In this document: positions 1-8,425 of the stretch, one piece after another
Position numbering within the stretch: the first letter of the stretch is position 1
Layout: each line of letters starts with the position of its first letter
Assembly: GCF_024171865.1 (NCBI RefSeq)
Contig: NZ_JAMTCN010000020.1
Coordinates: 1-64,000 of the forward strand
DNA from: Prauserella aidingensis
Lineage (GTDB): Bacteria; Actinomycetota; Actinomycetes; Mycobacteriales; Pseudonocardiaceae
Reading direction: 5' to 3'
Length of the DNA stretch: 64,000 nt
Position numbers and translations under genes: made by a program
Notes under the pieces: generated by a model
The model's input: the letters and a program-made list of their open reading frames with translations, nothing else
What the model was told of the DNA's origin: nothing
Databases searched by the model: none

Positions 1-118
1 TCTCCCACCCCGTTGTGGGTTAAGGCCCCCAGTAGATGACTGGGTTGATAGGCCAGACATGGAAGCGCAGTAATGTGTGTTGGAGTGGACTGGTACTAAT
101 CGGCCGAGGACTTGTCCA
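1..118 (+). rRNA. rrl: 23S ribosomal RNA, 3' end (partial)
   Basis: The first ~118 bases are the conserved terminal part of a bacterial 23S rRNA, including the GGTACTAATCGGCCGAGG stretch that precedes the 3' terminus. The 5' part lies outside the window. The exact 3' end is estimated from the end of the conserved sequence. A 5S gene follows about 90 bases downstream, so this is the tail of a 16S-23S-5S operon read left to right. Confidence 0.93.
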
Positions 119-149
119 CAACGATGCTACGCACCCACTCTACGATCCT

Positions 150-205
150 GAAACACCACACCACCCCCACGTGGGTGTGTGGGGAGGCAGCCGGTGTGTT
201 GTTTC
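150..205 (+). other. Stem-loop in the 23S-5S spacer
   Basis: Arms at 150-162 and 193-205 pair at 12 of 13 positions (GAAACACCACACC against GGTGTGTTGTTTC), with a smaller GC hairpin inside. The position between 23S and 5S suggests an RNA-processing stem of the pre-rRNA. That role is inferred from location; only the pairing is seen. Confidence 0.5.
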
Positions 206-210
206 GTAGT

Positions 211-329
211 GTTTCGGTGGTGATAGCGGTAGGGGTACGCCCGGTCCCATTCCGAACCCGGAAGCTAAGCCTGCCAGCGCCGATGGTACTGCACCCGAAG
301 GGGTGTGGGAGAGTAGGACACCGCCGAAC
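211..329 (+). rRNA. rrf: 5S ribosomal RNA
   Basis: About 117-119 bases with the usual actinobacterial 5S landmarks: a GTTTCGGTGGTGATAGCGG start, the CGGTCCCATTCCGAACCCGG loop, the GAAGCTAAGCC block, and a 3' segment (GACACCGCCGAAC) complementary to the start. It is the last gene of the rRNA operon and is followed at once by a hairpin terminator. The ends may be off by a few bases. Confidence 0.93.
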
Positions 330-343
330 TTAACAGAAAAAAA

Positions 344-404
344 ATGAGACGAGCCTCCCGGCTCGAGTCCCACCACGAGGACTCGCCGGGAGGCTCGCCT
401 CATT
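344..404 (+). terminator. rRNA operon terminator hairpin
   Basis: A long inverted repeat begins 15 bases after the 5S gene, just behind a run of A residues. The left arm (344-370) contains GAGCCTCCCGG and CGAGTCC; the right arm contains GGACTCG and CCGGGAGGCTC. Pairing is close to complete over about 25 bp with a 2-nt bulge. Its length and position fit a terminator for the rRNA operon. Confidence 0.8.
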
Positions 405-416
405 GCTCGACCTCAG

Positions 417-470
417 GTCGAATCGGCGCAGTGTGTCGAATCGGGGCAGGGTGTCGAATCGGGGCAGTGT
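417..470. repeat. 18-bp tandem repeat, 3 copies, downstream of the rRNA operon
   Basis: Units begin at 417, 435 and 453 with an exact 18-bp period. The core is GTCGAATCGGGGCAGTGT with one or two changes per copy. The array lies between the two hairpin terminators in an otherwise gene-free stretch (330-656). It is one of several short-period arrays in this window that lie in 3' flanks. Confidence 0.75.
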
Positions 471-589
471 GTGGCCGGCGTCCTCACGACAGACTCCCGC
501 CCCCCGGATGTGTTCTCCCGGCCTCGGGAGGAGCCGTGGGAACAACACAGAAGCCGTGGGCACCACAAAGGTGGGCACAACATAAAAAA

Positions 590-642
590 CACAAAAAATG
601 GGGGTACGTGACTCACGGAGTCACGTACCCCCATTTTTTGTG
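590..642. terminator. Perfect 25-bp inverted repeat, likely bidirectional terminator
   Basis: The arms at 590-614 and 618-642 are perfect reverse complements around a 3-base loop. Each is flanked by an A/T-rich tract (CACAAAAAATG / CATTTTTTGTG), so an intrinsic terminator with a U-tract forms on either strand. It lies 15 bases past the hisS stop on the minus strand and can also stop leftover rRNA-operon transcription on the plus strand. Confidence 0.88.
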
Positions 643-656
643 TGATCGGGTGTCGG

Positions 657-1934
657 TCAGTCGTCGCCGTGGAGGGGGCGTTCCTCGAGCGTTCCGGTCG
701 CCTCGCCGGCGCGCAGGTGGACGAACGCCGTGAAGCCTGCGGCCTCCAGGCGCTTCAGCTGTGCTGCGAACTTGCCGCTGCGGCCGACGGGCGCGACGGA
801 CCTGCCGCCGGCACGCAACTCCCGTGCCGAGGCCAGCACGTTCGGGGTCGGCACGTCGACGTCGTAGAGCACTGCGAGGCGGTCCTGCGCAGGCGGCTCC
901 GACAGCAGGTCGACGATCCGCTCGAAACCGATGGAGAAACCGCACGCGGGGACGTCGGTGCCGAGCGAACGCCCGATGAGGTTGTCGTAGCGTCCACCGC
1001 CGGCGACCGACCCGGCGGCGTCCGGCGCGGTCACCTCGAAGATGTGGCCCGTGTAGTAGCCCATGCCGCGCACGAGAGTCGGGTCGAACTCCCACGACAC
1101 CGAGTTCTGAGCGCCGATCTCCGACAAGCACGTCGCGGTGGTCGCGAGGTCGTCGAGCACGGCGTCCGGAAGGCTCGGCAGCACCTCGGAGAGCGTGGCC
1201 GGCAGCTTGTCGCCCGAGACCTCGCCGAGCGCCTCGATGCGGTTGCGGGCCGCCGACACGACGTCCGAGCCGAAGCCGCGCTTCTCCAGTTCGCCTGCGA
1301 CACCGTCCCAGCCGATCTTGTCCAGCTTGTCGAGCGTGATGAAGAAGCCGTCCTGCTCCTCGGCCGGAACACCGGCCTCGGTGGCCAGCGCCGACAGGAA
1401 GCGGCGGTCCGAGATCCGCACCGTGGTGCCGGTGAGCCCCACACGGTTCAGAGCCTGCGTCGTCGCCTCGATCAGTTCGGCCTCGGCGAGTGTGCCCGGC
1501 TCACCGACCATGTCGATGTCGCACTGGTAGAACTGGCGGTACCGGCCCTTCTGCGGCCGCTCGGCGCGCCACACCGGTCCGAACTGGAACGAGCGGAACG
1601 GGGTCGGCAGTTCGCCCCGGTGCTGGCCGTAGAAGCGGGCCAGCGGGACCGTCAGGTCGTAACGCAGCCCCATGTCGACCAGTTCGGCCAGGTCGGTGCC
1701 TGCCTCGATGCGCTCGGGCAGCCCGCGGCGCAGCACCTGGAAGATCATCTTCTCGTTCTCGCCGCCCTGGCCGCCGGAGAGCCGCTCGATCCGCTCCAGC
1801 GCGGGCGTCTCGATGCGCTGATAGCCGTAGCGCCCGTACACCTCGGTGATCGTCGACAGCACATGGTCGCGCACCGCCACCGCAGCAGGAAGCAGGTCAC
1901 GGGTGCCCCGAGCGGGGCTGTTGTCGATCTTCAC
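657..1934 (-). CDS. hisS: Histidyl-tRNA synthetase
   Basis: The 425-residue class II aminoacyl-tRNA synthetase charges tRNA-His with histidine in the cytoplasm. Motif 1 surrounds residues 10-60. Motif 2 is clear at about 122-136 (RAERPQKGRYRQFYQ), and the histidine-specific stretch LVRGMGYYTG follows in the second half. Length matches the usual 420-430 residues. The gene is convergent with the rRNA operon and separated from it by the perfect hairpin at 590-642. Upstream, the next minus-strand gene ends 46 bases away, so joint transcription with the lprG/p55 pair is possible but not shown. Confidence 0.96.
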   Translation of the reverse strand: MKIDNSPARGTRDLLPAAVAVRDHVLSTITEVYGRYGYQRIETPALERIERLSGGQGGENEKMIFQVLRRGLPERIEAGTDLAELVDMGLRYDLTVPLARFYGQHRGELPTPFRSFQFGPVWRAERPQKGRYRQFYQCDIDMVGEPGTLAEAELIEATTQALNRVGLTGTTVRISDRRFLSALATEAGVPAEEQDGFFITLDKLDKIGWDGVAGELEKRGFGSDVVSAARNRIEALGEVSGDKLPATLSEVLPSLPDAVLDDLATTATCLSEIGAQNSVSWEFDPTLVRGMGYYTGHIFEVTAPDAAGSVAGGGRYDNLIGRSLGTDVPACGFSIGFERIVDLLSEPPAQDRLAVLYDVDVPTPNVLASARELRAGGRSVAPVGRSGKFAAQLKRLEAAGFTAFVHLRAGEATGTLEERPLHGDD

Positions 1935-1980
1935 CAGGAGAGTCCTTGAACATGCGTACGGGCAGGGATACCCGCCGAGT

Positions 1981-3552
1981 CTATCGAGCGCGCCGTGGAC
2001 CGGTGAGCAGGGCGAGACCCGCGCCGACGACGCAGACGACCGCGGTGATCGCGAAGATCTCCGTGTACTGGGTGAGCATCGCGTCCTGCAGCTTCGCCGC
2101 GTACTCGGCCGCGGCCCGATCGAACGCCGCGTCGTTCGGGTACAGCATCGGCAGCGGCGTCTGCAGCTCCGCGGTCAGGGTGTGGAACCGGTGCAGCCCC
2201 CACGCCGACAGCGCCGAGATGCCCACGAGCATGCCCGTCATCCGCGCCACGACCACGGCCGCCGAGGCCATGCCGTGCTGGTCCGACGGCACGACGCGCA
2301 GCACGACCGCCGACAACGGCGCGATGACCAGCCCCAGCCCGATGCCGACGAGGACCAGATCCGTGTCCAGCCTCGGCAGCGTCAGCGGGCCGAGTTCGCG
2401 CGGGCTCGACAGCACGTCGGCGGGCCACTGCGACATGAGCAGGAACCCACAGGCGGCGATGAGCAGGCCCGCGGCCGCCACCCAGCGTTCCGCGAGCCGG
2501 TTCGCCAGCAGACCGCCGATCACCGCACCCACCGGCAGCGCGATGAGGAACCGCAACAACAGCAGCACCGCGCCGTGGTCGCGTTCGCCGAGCAGCGTCT
2601 GGGCGAACAACTCGACGTCGACCAGCGTGACCATGAGCGCCGCACCCGCGGCCAGGCTCGCTCCGAGGGCGGCGAAGAACGGGCGGAGCTGGACGTGCGC
2701 GGTGTCGAGCAGCCGGGTGCGGGCCTTGACCTCCCAGCCCACGAACGCCACGAGCGCCGCCGCCGCGGCGATCAGCGTCGGCATCCCCCAGCTCGGCAGC
2801 ACCTGTTCCTGCGGTTCCGGGTTGTACAGCGCGACGACGAGCAGCCCGAGTGCGACGGCCAGCAGGCTCGCACCCACGACGTCGGCCTTCTGTCGCCGCT
2901 CGGGACGTCCGCCCCGGATCGACAGGTGCACCACCACCATCGCCAGCAGCGCCAACGGCACGTTCACCCAGAACACGGCTCGCCAGCCCGCGAGTCCGGC
3001 CAGCGCGATGCCGTACACCGGGCCGAGGACGCTGCCCAGTTCCTGCGCACCGCCGACCGCGCCGAGCACGGCCGCGCGCCGGTGCTGCGACCACAGGTCG
3101 GCCGCCAGCGCCAACGTGACCGGCAGCAGCGCACCACCCGCGACGCCCAGTACCACGCGGCCCGCCACCAGCAGCGGCACGGACTCGGCCGCGGCCGTCA
3201 GTACGGAGCCGCCGATGAACACCGTCAGGCACGTCTGCAACAGCGCCTTGCGGCCGAACCGGTCCGACGCCTGTCCGAGCAGGGGCATCGCGGCGACGTA
3301 GCCGAGCAGATAGCCCGTGACGATCGGCGTGACCCGTTCGATGCGGTTGAGCGGGACCTGGAGGTCCTCGACGATCTGCCGCAGCAGCCCGAGGACGACG
3401 TACGTGTCCAGTGCGCCGAGGAGTACCGCGAGCCCGCCTGCGCTGATCGCCAGACCGCGCGAACGGGCGGCCGCGTCGCCCGTGCTGTTACCGCCGCTGT
3501 CGTCGGCGGTGTCGGCGGTGTCGTGGGTGCCGGTGGCGTCGGGGGAGGTCAC
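1981..3552 (-). CDS. MFS exporter of the P55 (Rv1410c) type, DHA2 family
   Basis: The 523-residue membrane protein has a short polar N-terminus (about 30 residues) and roughly 14 hydrophobic segments, as in the DHA2 drug/H+ antiporter family. The loop motif [13 protein letters not shown] lies near residue 95. The start overlaps the stop of the upstream lipoprotein gene (3549-3552), so the two are translationally coupled. In mycobacteria the LprG lipoprotein and P55 MFS pair forms one operon that exports triacylated lipids and affects drug tolerance. The same gene order here makes that the likely role; it is inferred from family and context. Confidence 0.85.
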   Translation of the reverse strand: MTSPDATGTHDTADTADDSGGNSTGDAAARSRGLAISAGGLAVLLGALDTYVVLGLLRQIVEDLQVPLNRIERVTPIVTGYLLGYVAAMPLLGQASDRFGRKALLQTCLTVFIGGSVLTAAAESVPLLVAGRVVLGVAGGALLPVTLALAADLWSQHRRAAVLGAVGGAQELGSVLGPVYGIALAGLAGWRAVFWVNVPLALLAMVVVHLSIRGGRPERRQKADVVGASLLAVALGLLVVALYNPEPQEQVLPSWGMPTLIAAAAALVAFVGWEVKARTRLLDTAHVQLRPFFAALGASLAAGAALMVTLVDVELFAQTLLGERDHGAVLLLLRFLIALPVGAVIGGLLANRLAERWVAAAGLLIAACGFLLMSQWPADVLSSPRELGPLTLPRLDTDLVLVGIGLGLVIAPLSAVVLRVVPSDQHGMASAAVVVARMTGMLVGISALSAWGLHRFHTLTAELQTPLPMLYPNDAAFDRAAAEYAAKLQDAMLTQYTEIFAITAVVCVVGAGLALLTGPRRAR

Positions 3553-4223
3553 TGCGGAGGCTCGACCGTGACGGGCTTGTTCACGTCGGACAGGGTGATG
3601 TCGACGGAGGCGTCACCCGAGAAGGTCGCCGTGGCCTTGACGGGCAGGCGCGACTCGTCGTCGCGGATCCAGAACGCCACGTCGGCCGCCGACGGCACAC
3701 CGGGCAGCACCTCGGACAGCACGTCCCGTGCGAGTTTGCCCTCGACCTTGAAGGCCTCCGTGCCCGACACCTCCTCCCTGGCCGTCGTCTCGGGGTCCTG
3801 GAGGCTGGAGACGAGCTTGGCGACGCCCCGGTCCTCGTCGAGGACCGCCGACGGGTCGTAGATGCTCGACACCATCGACGCGGGCAGCTGCTGGTAACCG
3901 CCCGTCGGGCCCTTGAGGTGCAGCGCATCGCCGGTGAGGACGAAGTCGATCTCCACCAACTGGCCCGCCTGCGTGATGGTGCCGCTGCCCTCGGCCTCGC
4001 CGTCGGCGGTCAGGTCGCCGTCCAGCGACTGAATCATCAGGCCCTGCACGTTGCCGTTGACCTGGATAGCGAAGTGGGTGCTGTCGATGTCGGCCGTGGC
4101 TTTCGCGGCGTCGTCGACGAGCGTCGCCGCTTCCGGGAGCGATTCGTCGGAGCCGGAGGAACACCCGCTGGCGGTGACGGCCGCGGCGACCAGCACCCCG
4201 GCGAGCAGACGACGTGTGCGCAT
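3549..4223 (-). CDS. lprG: LprG/LppX-family lipoprotein
   Basis: The 224-residue secreted lipoprotein has an N-terminal signal peptide with a lipobox ending at Cys21 (VTASGC). The mature part alternates beta-strand-like segments in the pattern of the LprG/LppX fold, which in mycobacteria binds triacylated lipids in a hydrophobic cavity. It sits directly upstream of, and overlaps by 4 bases, an MFS exporter of the P55 type; this pairing is the classic lprG-p55 operon. The promoter region is taken up by a 53-bp tandem repeat whose nearest copy ends about 12 bases before the ATG. I see no strong Shine-Dalgarno sequence. Confidence 0.85.
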   Translation of the reverse strand: MRTRRLLAGVLVAAAVTASGCSSGSDESLPEAATLVDDAAKATADIDSTHFAIQVNGNVQGLMIQSLDGDLTADGEAEGSGTITQAGQLVEIDFVLTGDALHLKGPTGGYQQLPASMVSSIYDPSAVLDEDRGVAKLVSSLQDPETTAREEVSGTEAFKVEGKLARDVLSEVLPGVPSAADVAFWIRDDESRLPVKATATFSGDASVDITLSDVNKPVTVEPPQ

Positions 4224-4234
4224 GCCGATGAAAA

Positions 4235-4370
4235 TACTGGGGCGCGGAGCGTCACCTTTTGGGTGGTGGTGGGAGAGGGGCTGGCCATACTGGGGCGCGG
4301 AGCGTCACCTTTTGGGTGGTGGTGGGAGAGGGGCCGGCCGTACTGGGGCGCGGAGCGCCACGAAAGAGCG
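4235..4370. repeat. 53-bp tandem repeat, about 2.6 copies
   Basis: Units begin at 4235, 4288 and 4341 with an exact 53-bp period. Each opens TACTGGGGCGCGGAGCG and continues into a T4 run and GGTGGTGGTGGGAGAGGGG. The first two are nearly identical and the third is cut short. The array fills the space between the flavodoxin-like gene (its 3' flank) and the lprG start codon, so it must contain or displace the lprG promoter; TATTTT on the minus strand next to the nearest unit could be a -10 element. Confidence 0.9.
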
Positions 4371-4445
4371 ACACCATGCCGTGGGCGCCCCTCACAACCG
4401 GTACCACCCCGCGGGTCGGAGATGCCTGGCTGGGCCGGGTGGGGG

Positions 4446-4898
4446 TCACTCCATGAGGTTGGCGGCCGAGGTGGCGCCGAGCTCCCAGCAGGCGGCGAGG
4501 TCGTCCTTGCCGGGCTCGCCCATGACGGTCACGGCCGCGGTCGACTGCTGCCAGCCCAGGCCGGTCGTCACGGTCGCGATGGCCTTCTGCGCGCCTTCGA
4601 CGCCCTCGTTGCCGTGCACGTAGTAGCCGAACGGCAGCCCGGACGTGGCGTCGAGGCACGGGTAGTAGACGGTGTCGAAGAAGTGCTTCAGCGCACCCGA
4701 CATGTACCCGAGGTTCGCGGGGGTACCGAGCACGATCCCGTCGGCGCCGAGCACGTCCGAGGCGGTCGCCGACAGCGCGGGCCTGCGCACGACGTCGACG
4801 CCCTCGATCTCGGGGTCGGTCGCCCCGGAGACGACCGATTCGAACATCGTCTGCAGGCTCGGCGACGGCGTGTGGTGAACGATCAGCAGCGTGGCCAC
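4446..4898 (-). CDS. Flavodoxin-like NAD(P)H-dependent oxidoreductase
   Basis: The 150-residue flavodoxin-fold protein has an N-terminal phosphate-binding-loop region (LLIVHHTPSPS, residues 4-14) and the TPANLGYMSGALKHFFD segment, which in the WrbA/flavodoxin family cradles the FMN and forms the dimer face. It probably reduces quinones or another small electron acceptor. GTG start. It lies 6 bases downstream of the sugar-phosphate mutase gene on the same strand, so the two are likely co-transcribed. The substrate cannot be told from sequence. Confidence 0.8.
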   Translation of the reverse strand: MATLLIVHHTPSPSLQTMFESVVSGATDPEIEGVDVVRRPALSATASDVLGADGIVLGTPANLGYMSGALKHFFDTVYYPCLDATSGLPFGYYVHGNEGVEGAQKAIATVTTGLGWQQSTAAVTVMGEPGKDDLAACWELGATSAANLME

Positions 4899-4904
4899 GG
4901 CGTA

Positions 4905-6641
4905 TCAGGGTGCCTCGGTGGGAGCGGACTCGGCAAGCACGCGGTCGAGGGCGCCGCGCAGCGCGGTGAGCCGTTCCGCGGCGCGGGACCGTGCGGCGGC
5001 GAGGTCGTCGCCGGGCGGCTCGGTCACCTCGAGGTAGGCCTTGAGCTTCGGTTCCGTGCCGGAAGGACGCAGCAGTACCCGGACGCCGTCGCCGTGCAGC
5101 CGCAGTACGTCGGCGTCCGGCAGCAGGTCCTCGGCCGTGACGGCCACATCCGCGAGGTCGGCGGGCGGGTCGGCGCGCAGCCGGGTCATCAACTCGGCGC
5201 GGACGGTCAGGTCGGCGAAGCGCAGCGACACCTGGTCGGTCGCGTGAACGCCGTGGCGCGTGGCGAGGTCGTCGAGCGAGTCCAGCACCGTGCGTCCGCC
5301 CGCCTTCAGCGTCGCGACCAGGTCGCAGGCGACGACCGCCGCGGAGATGCCGTCCTTGTCGCGCACGACGTCCGGCGCGACGCACAGTCCGAGTGCCTCC
5401 TCGTAGGCGAACACCAGCCCCTCTCCGGCACGGGCGAGCCACTTGAAGCCGGTCAGCGTCTCGGCGTACCGCGCGCCGTGGGCACGGGCGATGTCGCCCA
5501 GCAGTGACGACGACACGATCGTCGTCGCTACCAGCGGAGCGCCGGAGTCGGTGACCGTGCCGTCGGACTCGACGATCAGTTCGCCGGCATCCGAAGTCGG
5601 ACCGCTGCCGTCCACACCGGACAGCACGTACTCGCCGAGGACCACGCCGGTGTCGTCGCCGCGGAGCATCCGCCACGCGCCGTCGGACCCGGGGACGCCG
5701 AGCGCGCACCGGTCGGCGTCGGGGTCGAGCGCGATCGCCACGTCGGCGCCGATGTCCGCGGCCAGCGCCAGCAGCCGGTCCGTGGCACCCGGTTCCTCCG
5801 GGTTGGGGAAGGTGACGGTCGGGAAGTCGGGGTCCGGCGCGCGCTGCGCATCGACCAGGTGGACGTCGGTGAATCCCGCTCCGTGCAGCGCGCTCCCGAG
5901 GACGTCCGCGCCCACGCCGTGCAGCGCCGTCGCCGCGATCCGCACGTCGCGTGCCTCGCCGCGCGGCAGCCTCGTCGTCGCGGCGAGGTAGGCGTCGAGC
6001 ACGTCGACGGTCGTCGCACCGCCCGCCCGCGGCACCTGCCGCGCGGGAGGTGCCGCCTCGATCGCCGCCTCGATCCGACGGTCGGCGGGCGGCACGATCT
6101 GCGCACCCGTGTGGTCGTAGAGCTTGTAGCCGTTGTCGGCGGGCGGGTTGTGCGACGCCGTGATCTGGATGCCCGCCGCCGCGCCGAGATGCCCGACCGC
6201 GAACGCCAGCAGCGGCGTCGGCAGCGGCGAGGGCAGCACCGAGACGTCGAATCCCGCCGCGGTCAGCACCTCGGCGGCCGCCGTCGCGAACCGCTCCGAC
6301 CCGTGCCGGGCGTCACGGCCGATCACCACCGTGGCGCCTGCGTGGCCGGAGTCGGACAGCCACTGCGCCACGCCCGCGGTCGTCCGGACCACGACGGCCG
6401 TGTTCATGCCGTTCGGCCCCGAGCGGACCGGACCGCGCAGGCCCGCGGTGCCGAATTCGAGCGGGCCCGCCATGCGATCGGTCAACTCGGCGATCGCCTC
6501 GGCCTCACCCGCCATGGCGCGGGCGAGCACGGCCTGCAACTCCTCCCGCGTCGCGGAGTCCGGGTCGTCGGCGATCCACCGGTAGGCGGCGTCGCGCAGG
6601 TCGGGTGTCAATCGGGCGGTGGGTTCTGCGGACTCGGGCAC
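4905..6641 (-). CDS. Phospho-sugar mutase (phosphomannomutase/phosphoglucomutase, PmmB type)
   Basis: The 578-residue alpha-D-phosphohexomutase interconverts hexose 1- and 6-phosphates. The active-site serine loop TASHNPPADNGYKLY is near residue 160, the Mg2+ loop DPDADRC near 310, and the sugar-binding loop EEALGLC near 410; a C-terminal phosphate-binding loop (RPSGTEPKLKAY) closes the protein. Length fits the long PmmB/PGM2-like subgroup (550-600 residues), not the 450-residue ManB type. In mycobacteria pmmB lies next to the purine nucleoside phosphorylase gene deoD; here they are separated by a regulator and two tiny ORFs. Mannose or glucose preference is not resolved. Confidence 0.9.
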   Translation of the reverse strand: MPESAEPTARLTPDLRDAAYRWIADDPDSATREELQAVLARAMAGEAEAIAELTDRMAGPLEFGTAGLRGPVRSGPNGMNTAVVVRTTAGVAQWLSDSGHAGATVVIGRDARHGSERFATAAAEVLTAAGFDVSVLPSPLPTPLLAFAVGHLGAAAGIQITASHNPPADNGYKLYDHTGAQIVPPADRRIEAAIEAAPPARQVPRAGGATTVDVLDAYLAATTRLPRGEARDVRIAATALHGVGADVLGSALHGAGFTDVHLVDAQRAPDPDFPTVTFPNPEEPGATDRLLALAADIGADVAIALDPDADRCALGVPGSDGAWRMLRGDDTGVVLGEYVLSGVDGSGPTSDAGELIVESDGTVTDSGAPLVATTIVSSSLLGDIARAHGARYAETLTGFKWLARAGEGLVFAYEEALGLCVAPDVVRDKDGISAAVVACDLVATLKAGGRTVLDSLDDLATRHGVHATDQVSLRFADLTVRAELMTRLRADPPADLADVAVTAEDLLPDADVLRLHGDGVRVLLRPSGTEPKLKAYLEVTEPPGDDLAAARSRAAERLTALRGALDRVLAESAPTEAP

Positions 6642-6713
6642 GGGCCCATGTTGTCAGGCCGAGACGGGGGTCGATAGCTTTGCCTCGCCTGAGCCGAGTG
6701 GGGGTGGCCTGGA

Positions 6714-7973
6714 GTGTTGTCCGATGCCGCGCTGGTCGGCCCGTCCGCGCGGGAGGAACTGGCGCGGATGGCGCCGGTGTTCCGGGAGCAGGCCGGCAAC
6801 GTCGCCGAACGGATCATCGAGCAGATCCAGTACACGATCCCCGAGTACCAGCGGCCGTTGGAGGGCGTGTTCGGCCAGGCGGTGCGTGACGGCGTCGAAC
6901 AGGGTGTCGTCGACTTCCTCGACCGGTTGCTCGGCAACGCGCCCGGCGACGATCGCACCGACGCGGTGTTCCGCAGACTCGGCGGTTTCGAGGTCGCCGA
7001 GGGCCGCGGGCTCGAGGTGCTGCACTCGGCGTTCCGCCTCGCCGTGCGGGTCGGCTGGAAACGCCTCGCCGAGATCGGACTCGCGGCGGGGTTGCAGACC
7101 GAGACGATGTGCGAGCTGGCCGCGGCGCTGTTCGCCTACGTGGACGAGCTGTCCGACCTGTCCCACGAGGGCTACACCGCGGCGCAGCGGCGCGTGGCAG
7201 GCGCGCTCGAACGCAGGCGCAAACGGTTGCTCGAGCTGCTCGTCGCGGACACTCCCGCACCGCGCGACCTGCTCGAGGAGCTGGCGTCCGCCGCCGCGTG
7301 GCCGCTGCCGCGGCGCCTCGCGGTCGCCGTCGTCGACCCGCCCGGTGACGATCCGGCCGCCTACCCCGACCTGCCCGGTGACGTGCTCGTGGACCTAGAG
7401 GGCGACGTGCCGTGCGTCGTGCTGCCGTGGCGCGAGGCCGGCGGGGAGGGCGGGCTTCCCGCCGCCGATCTCCGCGGCAGGAACGCCGTCGTCGGACCGC
7501 CCGTGCCGGTCGAGGAGGCCGCGCACTCGCTCCGATGGGCCCGTCACCTCGCCGAGCTGCGGGTGGCGGGCGTCGTCGCACCCGCAGCACCGGGAGCCGC
7601 GGCGGAGGACGGCACGGGCGACGCCGACGACGACGTGCTGCGCGCCGACGATCACCTGCTCACGCTGTGGCTCCTCAGCGATCCGCCGTTGGCGCGGCTG
7701 CTCAGTGAGAAGGCCGTCGCACCGCTGGCCGGGTTCAACGTCCGCCAGCGTGAGCGACTCGCCGAAACGCTGCTGGCCTGGATCCAACGTCGGGGCAGCG
7801 CGCCGGACATCGCCGCGCAGCTCAACATCCACCCGCAGACGGTCCGGTATCGCATGCACCAACTCGAGGAACGCTACGGCGGCCGGCTCCACGACCCCGA
7901 CAAACGGGTGTGGCTCGCGGCGGGACTGTTGGCGAGGAACCTGCTGCGCAAGCAGGACGCGGCGCGCCCGTGA
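6714..7973 (+). CDS. PucR/CdaR-type helix-turn-helix regulator
   Basis: The 419-residue protein has an alpha-helical N-terminal domain (about 1-180), a mixed middle region with an acidic/proline-rich linker, and a C-terminal helix-turn-helix (about 360-395) with the PucR hallmark HPQTVRYRMHQLEERYG. Such proteins are one-component transcription activators or repressors. GTG start preceded by a G-rich stretch. It is divergent from the mutase gene with only 72 bases between start codons, so it may act on that promoter, on the small ORFs just downstream, or on purine salvage. The ligand is unknown. Confidence 0.8.
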   Translation: MLSDAALVGPSAREELARMAPVFREQAGNVAERIIEQIQYTIPEYQRPLEGVFGQAVRDGVEQGVVDFLDRLLGNAPGDDRTDAVFRRLGGFEVAEGRGLEVLHSAFRLAVRVGWKRLAEIGLAAGLQTETMCELAAALFAYVDELSDLSHEGYTAAQRRVAGALERRRKRLLELLVADTPAPRDLLEELASAAAWPLPRRLAVAVVDPPGDDPAAYPDLPGDVLVDLEGDVPCVVLPWREAGGEGGLPAADLRGRNAVVGPPVPVEEAAHSLRWARHLAELRVAGVVAPAAPGAAAEDGTGDADDDVLRADDHLLTLWLLSDPPLARLLSEKAVAPLAGFNVRQRERLAETLLAWIQRRGSAPDIAAQLNIHPQTVRYRMHQLEERYGGRLHDPDKRVWLAAGLLARNLLRKQDAARP

Positions 7974-8120
7974 CTGTCCGTGCACGTGCCCGGTGAGGCG
8001 TTGACGGCCGGAGAGTGGCGTGCAGCACACTCCCGCTTCCCGGTCGCGGTGGTCGTCACCGACGCGGACCAGCGAAAGCGGACATCGCCCGCACCGCGGT
8101 GAGCAACGGACGAGGCCGTT

Positions 8121-8138
8121 TTGTCAACGCGATGACAA
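8121..8138. promoter_or_regulatory. 18-bp palindrome, candidate operator
   Basis: TTGTCAACGCGATGACAA consists of two perfect 6-bp arms (TTGTCA/TGACAA) separated by 6 bases. It lies in the gap between the PucR-type regulator and two tiny ORFs, about 70 bases before the first tiny start codon. The layout suits a dimeric regulator, perhaps the neighbouring PucR-type protein. No binding is shown. Confidence 0.4.
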
Positions 8139-8209
8139 CCGCCGTCGTGGGCCGGTCGGGCTACTCGAACGGGTTATTGTCCCGGGCCACCCCTGCGGGG
8201 GAGATTGAC

Positions 8210-8335
8210 GTGCAGCTCGAGCTGGTTCGGCTCGCGAACCGCCCCGGTGCGGCGTGCGACGGCGCTGTCGCCGCCTCGGTCACCGGGGTGCCGAGGTCCG
8301 CGAGGACATCATTCCCAGGAAAGGACCCTCGATGA
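8210..8335 (+). CDS. Possible small protein (41 residues)
   Basis: A GTG start at 8210 follows a purine-rich Shine-Dalgarno-like stretch (GGGGGAG, about 6 bases away). The predicted peptide begins VQLELVRLANRPG, has one cysteine and no clear signal or membrane segment. Its TGA overlaps the ATG of the next tiny ORF (ATGA at 8332-8335), an arrangement typical of coupled genes. I do not recognise the family. It could be a regulatory leader or chance; support is only the ribosome site and the overlap. Confidence 0.35.
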   Translation: MQLELVRLANRPGAACDGAVAASVTGVPRSARTSFPGKDPR

Positions 8336-8391
8336 TTCGCAGGGAAGTCACGGACGTGCCGATCGTGACCGGCACCGTCACGTCGAAGTAA
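8332..8391 (+). CDS. Possible 19-residue peptide
   Basis: ATG at 8332 is preceded by a strong Shine-Dalgarno site (AGGAAAGGA, 5-6 bases away), stronger than those of most large genes here. The peptide MIRREVTDVPIVTGTVTSK is 19 residues and ends in TAA, a rare stop in this GC-rich sequence. Its start overlaps the stop of the 41-residue ORF. It ends 34 bases before the convergent purine nucleoside phosphorylase gene. Function unknown; it may be a peptide, a leader, or an artefact. Confidence 0.35.
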   Translation: MIRREVTDVPIVTGTVTSK

Positions 8392-8425
8392 CCCTCGCCC
8401 GGCGTACCTCGCCCGCCGGTGGGCG

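Noticed and set aside
8015-8335. 106-codon version of the small ORF
   Set aside because: The extension runs through the palindrome with no ribosome site; the GTG at 8210 has one.
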